DNA from: an uncultured Oscillospiraceae bacterium
GTDB taxonomy: Bacteria; Bacillota; Clostridia; Oscillospirales; Acutalibacteraceae
Assembly (NCBI GenBank): GCA_900540275.1
Contig: UQFO01000015.1
Coordinates: forward strand, 1 to 53,521
DNA: 53,521 nt
Direction of reading: 5' to 3'
Shown piece after piece: positions 51,610-53,521 of the stretch. Under the pieces are notes generated by a model. That model saw only the letters and a list, made by a program, of their open reading frames with translations, did not search any database and was not told the DNA's origin. The first letter of the stretch is position 1; each line of letters starts with the position of its first letter. Both the position numbers and the translations under genes were made by a program.

Positions 51610-53521
51610 TCAGGACTGCGCGCCCGGCGCTACCGTTACCGCATCGCTGATATACAGCACACCGTCAACTACGATAAACGCGTAAACCGTCATCGTCTTG
51701 TCTGCGGAAACGCCGACAGGAGCCGATGCTACATAATTATAGCGGCCGTCGCTGTTCATTACGCCGGAATCAGTGTACTCTTTGATGTTTCCATTATACA
51801 CGGAGGACGCACCGTTGTCAAGATAATCCTGAATGGCGGTCGCCGCATCAGCCGGAGCTGCACCGACAAAGCGGAACACGCCGTAACGCGGGGCATCGCC
51901 CTGATTGATTGCATTGACGCCGAAATACATGAGGATTTTGCTGGAATCGGTAACGGTGTCAAAAATCGGGCTGTCAATCGAAACAGCGGGCTCCTTGACG
52001 ACCGGCTGGTCGGATTTTACAGCTTCAACTACCAGGTCGGCCGTTACGATATATGAAAAAGCCTTGTCGTAGCTGACAATCTTGCCGTTTACCGTCCAAT
52101 ACGCGAAATTATCCGCGCCGCAAATAAGCGTTACCGTTTCGCCGTATGCAAAAGAGCCTTCCGTTCCGCCCGTCATGGTAACTGTTTCATCAGGAGAAGC
52201 AAGCGTTACCGTGTGGGTCTTTGCCTCGAGCTTATAGGTAAGGGTTTTGTCGCCAGTGATGTTTGCAAGGTCTTCCGGTGAGAACTGAGCGACATACTCC
52301 TTATCCTTCATCGTCGGGAGCGCGGGTGTTTTTGCCGTACCGCCCTCTTCAACGACCGACTCGCCGAGTACGTTGCCCTGGTCGTCAGTAAAGGTCACAG
52401 TATATGTGGCGGGTTTTGCATCGGGTGTGTAATCGACCCAAGCCGCTTTATCCGCAGTACTGCTGCTGTAGAATTTGCCATTGATTTCACCGAGCGTCTT
52501 CCATGCGTCAAAAGCGACAACCTGTGCCTTCCAGTTACCATTGTCCAAAGCCTGGAGCTGCATTTTGTCAAAGCCGCCCCACGGAACAACAGCATTGTCG
52601 ATTACAGCAACATAAGAAGGCTGGCCGTTGACTGTTTCACCCGTTGCAGTCATGTTTACGCCAATCCACGTGTTTTTATCCTTTGATGTGCAGGCGTTCA
52701 CCTTAATGGTATAGCCCGCGTCGAGCCACGCCTGCTGCGGGCAGAAATAAAACGTTGTGTATGTATGGGGAGCCTCTGTGGGAGCCTCGGTCGGCTGCTC
52801 TGTCGGGGGCTCCGTAGGCTCTACCGTCGGTTCTTCCGTAGGAGTTTCAGTAGGTTGCTCTGTCGGAGGATCTGTAGGCTCTACCGTCGGTTCTTCCGTA
52901 GGAGTTTCAGTAGGCTGCTCTGTCGGAGGCTCCGTAGGTTCTACCGTCGGCTCTTCCGTAGGAGGCTCTGTGGGCTCGGCAGGTGTATAAACATCCCAGG
53001 TACCCTTCCATGCCTTTGCGCCGCCGCTGAGGTTCGTATAGAAGTTTTTATCCTTTACAGATGCGACGTTGCCAGTCTGCTCGAAGCTGGCGGCAGACCA
53101 AGAATCCGTATTAACAAAGCAATAGCCTTCCTGGCCCACAACCGGGTCCTGCGGGAAGGTGTAAGAATAAATGTTGCCTTCGACCAATGTCATTTCCGCA
53201 AAGGTGCTCAGGCCAAAGCTCCAGCCGTAAATATAGACCTTGCTCCATTTTGTGTTGGTGTTGTCGAAGTAAATGGTCTTGGGGCCATATTCGTAAGAGG
53301 GCGGGGTATAGGAGTCTGTCCACGTACCGCCGTTACCACCGCTGTTGATCTGGAATACGTTCTTCGACGCAATATCAGCCGGAATCGTTACTTCAAACGA
53401 ATTCCACGCAGCCGAAGTTTCTGTTTCAGAACGTGTAAATACAGCTTTCGTGTAGTCGCCCGCGGGAAAGTACAGTTTACAAGGGACTACACAGGGTAGG
53501 TATCTGACGGGAGGGGTTCCG
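51610..53521 (-). CDS. Large secreted multimodular protein, starch-binding-like module plus Pro/Thr linker (N-terminus outside window)
   Basis: The frame is open to the window edge, so 637 residues of the C-terminal part are seen. First a module with TIYFDNTNTKWSKVYIYGW and YTFPQD, matching the CBM26-like modules of the gene at 41-43 kb. Then a 65-residue Pro/Thr/Glu linker from a 60-base tandem repeat, a second binding-like module (TTFYFCPQQAWLDAGYTIKV), an Ig-like YTVTFTDDQGNVLGE segment, an SFAYGETVTLIC beta domain and a final about 130-residue domain. No catalytic site, anchor, dockerin or sortase motif is visible at the C-terminus. It probably shares a transcript with the peptide gene downstream. 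Confidence 0.85.
   Translation of the reverse strand, partial: GTPPVRYLPCVVPCKLYFPAGDYTKAVFTRSETETSAAWNSFEVTIPADIASKNVFQINSGGNGGTWTDSYTPPSYEYGPKTIYFDNTNTKWSKVYIYGWSFGLSTFAEMTLVEGNIYSYTFPQDPVVGQEGYCFVNTDSWSAASFEQTGNVASVKDKNFYTNLSGGAKAWKGTWDVYTPAEPTEPPTEEPTVEPTEPPTEQPTETPTEEPTVEPTDPPTEQPTETPTEEPTVEPTEPPTEQPTEAPTEAPHTYTTFYFCPQQAWLDAGYTIKVNACTSKDKNTWIGVNMTATGETVNGQPSYVAVIDNAVVPWGGFDKMQLQALDNGNWKAQVVAFDAWKTLGEINGKFYSSSTADKAAWVDYTPDAKPATYTVTFTDDQGNVLGESVVEEGGTAKTPALPTMKDKEYVAQFSPEDLANITGDKTLTYKLEAKTHTVTLASPDETVTMTGGTEGSFAYGETVTLICGADNFAYWTVNGKIVSYDKAFSYIVTADLVVEAVKSDQPVVKEPAVSIDSPIFDTVTDSSKILMYFGVNAINQGDAPRYGVFRFVGAAPADAATAIQDYLDNGASSVYNGNIKEYTDSGVMNSDGRYNYVASAPVGVSADKTMTVYAFIVVDGVLYISDAVTVAPGAQS
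52789..52978. repeat. 60-base tandem repeat coding the Pro/Thr/Glu linker
   Basis: About three copies of a 60-base unit (20 codons, EPTVEPT/PPTEQPT type) with few substitutions, for example CTACCGTCGGTTCTTCCGTA recurring at 60-base intervals. Open reading frames on the plus strand here are shadows of the repeat. Confidence 0.9.

Noticed and set aside
52757..52990. Plus-strand Gly/Ser/Val repeat protein
   Set aside because: Pure antisense product of the 60-base tandem repeat in the secreted protein gene.
44587..53521. Standard lasso-peptide cluster
   Set aside because: No transglutaminase-like B2 protease and no asparagine-synthetase-like cyclase; the peptide core starts without a clear Gly/Cys/Ser ring-forming position plus matched Asp/Glu at 7-9 after a TxG leader end.

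Overview
The window reads as chromosomal DNA of a low-to-mid GC Gram-positive bacterium of the class Clostridia, most likely an Oscillospiraceae/Ruminococcaceae-type gut anaerobe. The grounds are a T-box leader on thrS, a pyruvate kinase with a C-terminal PEP-utilising domain, YwlE/YmdB/FakA-type Firmicutes genes, a SpoIID homologue (endospore former or descendant of one), a dockerin on a BspA-like leucine-rich-repeat protein, and two secreted proteins built from starch-binding-like modules. Strong Shine-Dalgarno sequences, short gaps and 4-8 nt stop/start overlaps are the rule. The species is not identifiable by eye. No rRNA or tRNA gene was seen.

0-38 kb is mostly housekeeping. A minus-strand operon alr-polA-ywlE-rimI-tsaD is divergent from putP. 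Then come a tandem pair of unknown paralogous membrane proteins, ymdB, fakA, a GNAT acetyltransferase, a two-repeat orphan CRISPR mini-array lying in the apparent recG leader, recG, sbcDC on the opposite strand, a D,D-carboxypeptidase with a palindromic operator, a ferritin-like protein, spoIID, an unknown membrane protein, the LRR-dockerin protein, T-box-thrS, a DUF4358 protein, pyk, rpmE, a YigZ-family gene, the dgt-dnaG-sigA run and a small zincin.

37.7-39.2 kb is an accessory island. A long imperfect inverted repeat made of serial hairpins flanks an AT-rich cassette with a 24-codon ORF coupled to a small HTH regulator. A third, window-edge copy of the outer hairpin array lies just after the terminator of the tsaD operon (1-177). 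The hairpins show compensatory base changes between copies. PPK2, ogt, a secreted starch-binding-like protein and ispD-ispF follow.

44.6-53.5 kb is the most interesting region: one minus-strand run that looks like an undescribed or poorly described RiPP-type locus. In transcription order it holds a large secreted protein (cut by the window edge), a 45-residue precursor-like peptide with an FxxPxI leader motif, an HprK-like kinase, a PqqD-like protein, an S26-type signal peptidase, an ABC exporter without a C39 peptidase, two paralogous PF14907-like nucleotidyltransferases and a lipoprotein serine hydrolase. The kinase, PqqD-like protein and nucleotidyltransferase recall accessory genes of some Firmicutes lasso-peptide clusters, but the lasso cyclase and B2 protease are absent. 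The inferred pathway is leader recognition by the PqqD-like protein, phosphorylation and/or nucleotidylation of the core, leader removal by the signal peptidase and export by the ABC protein.
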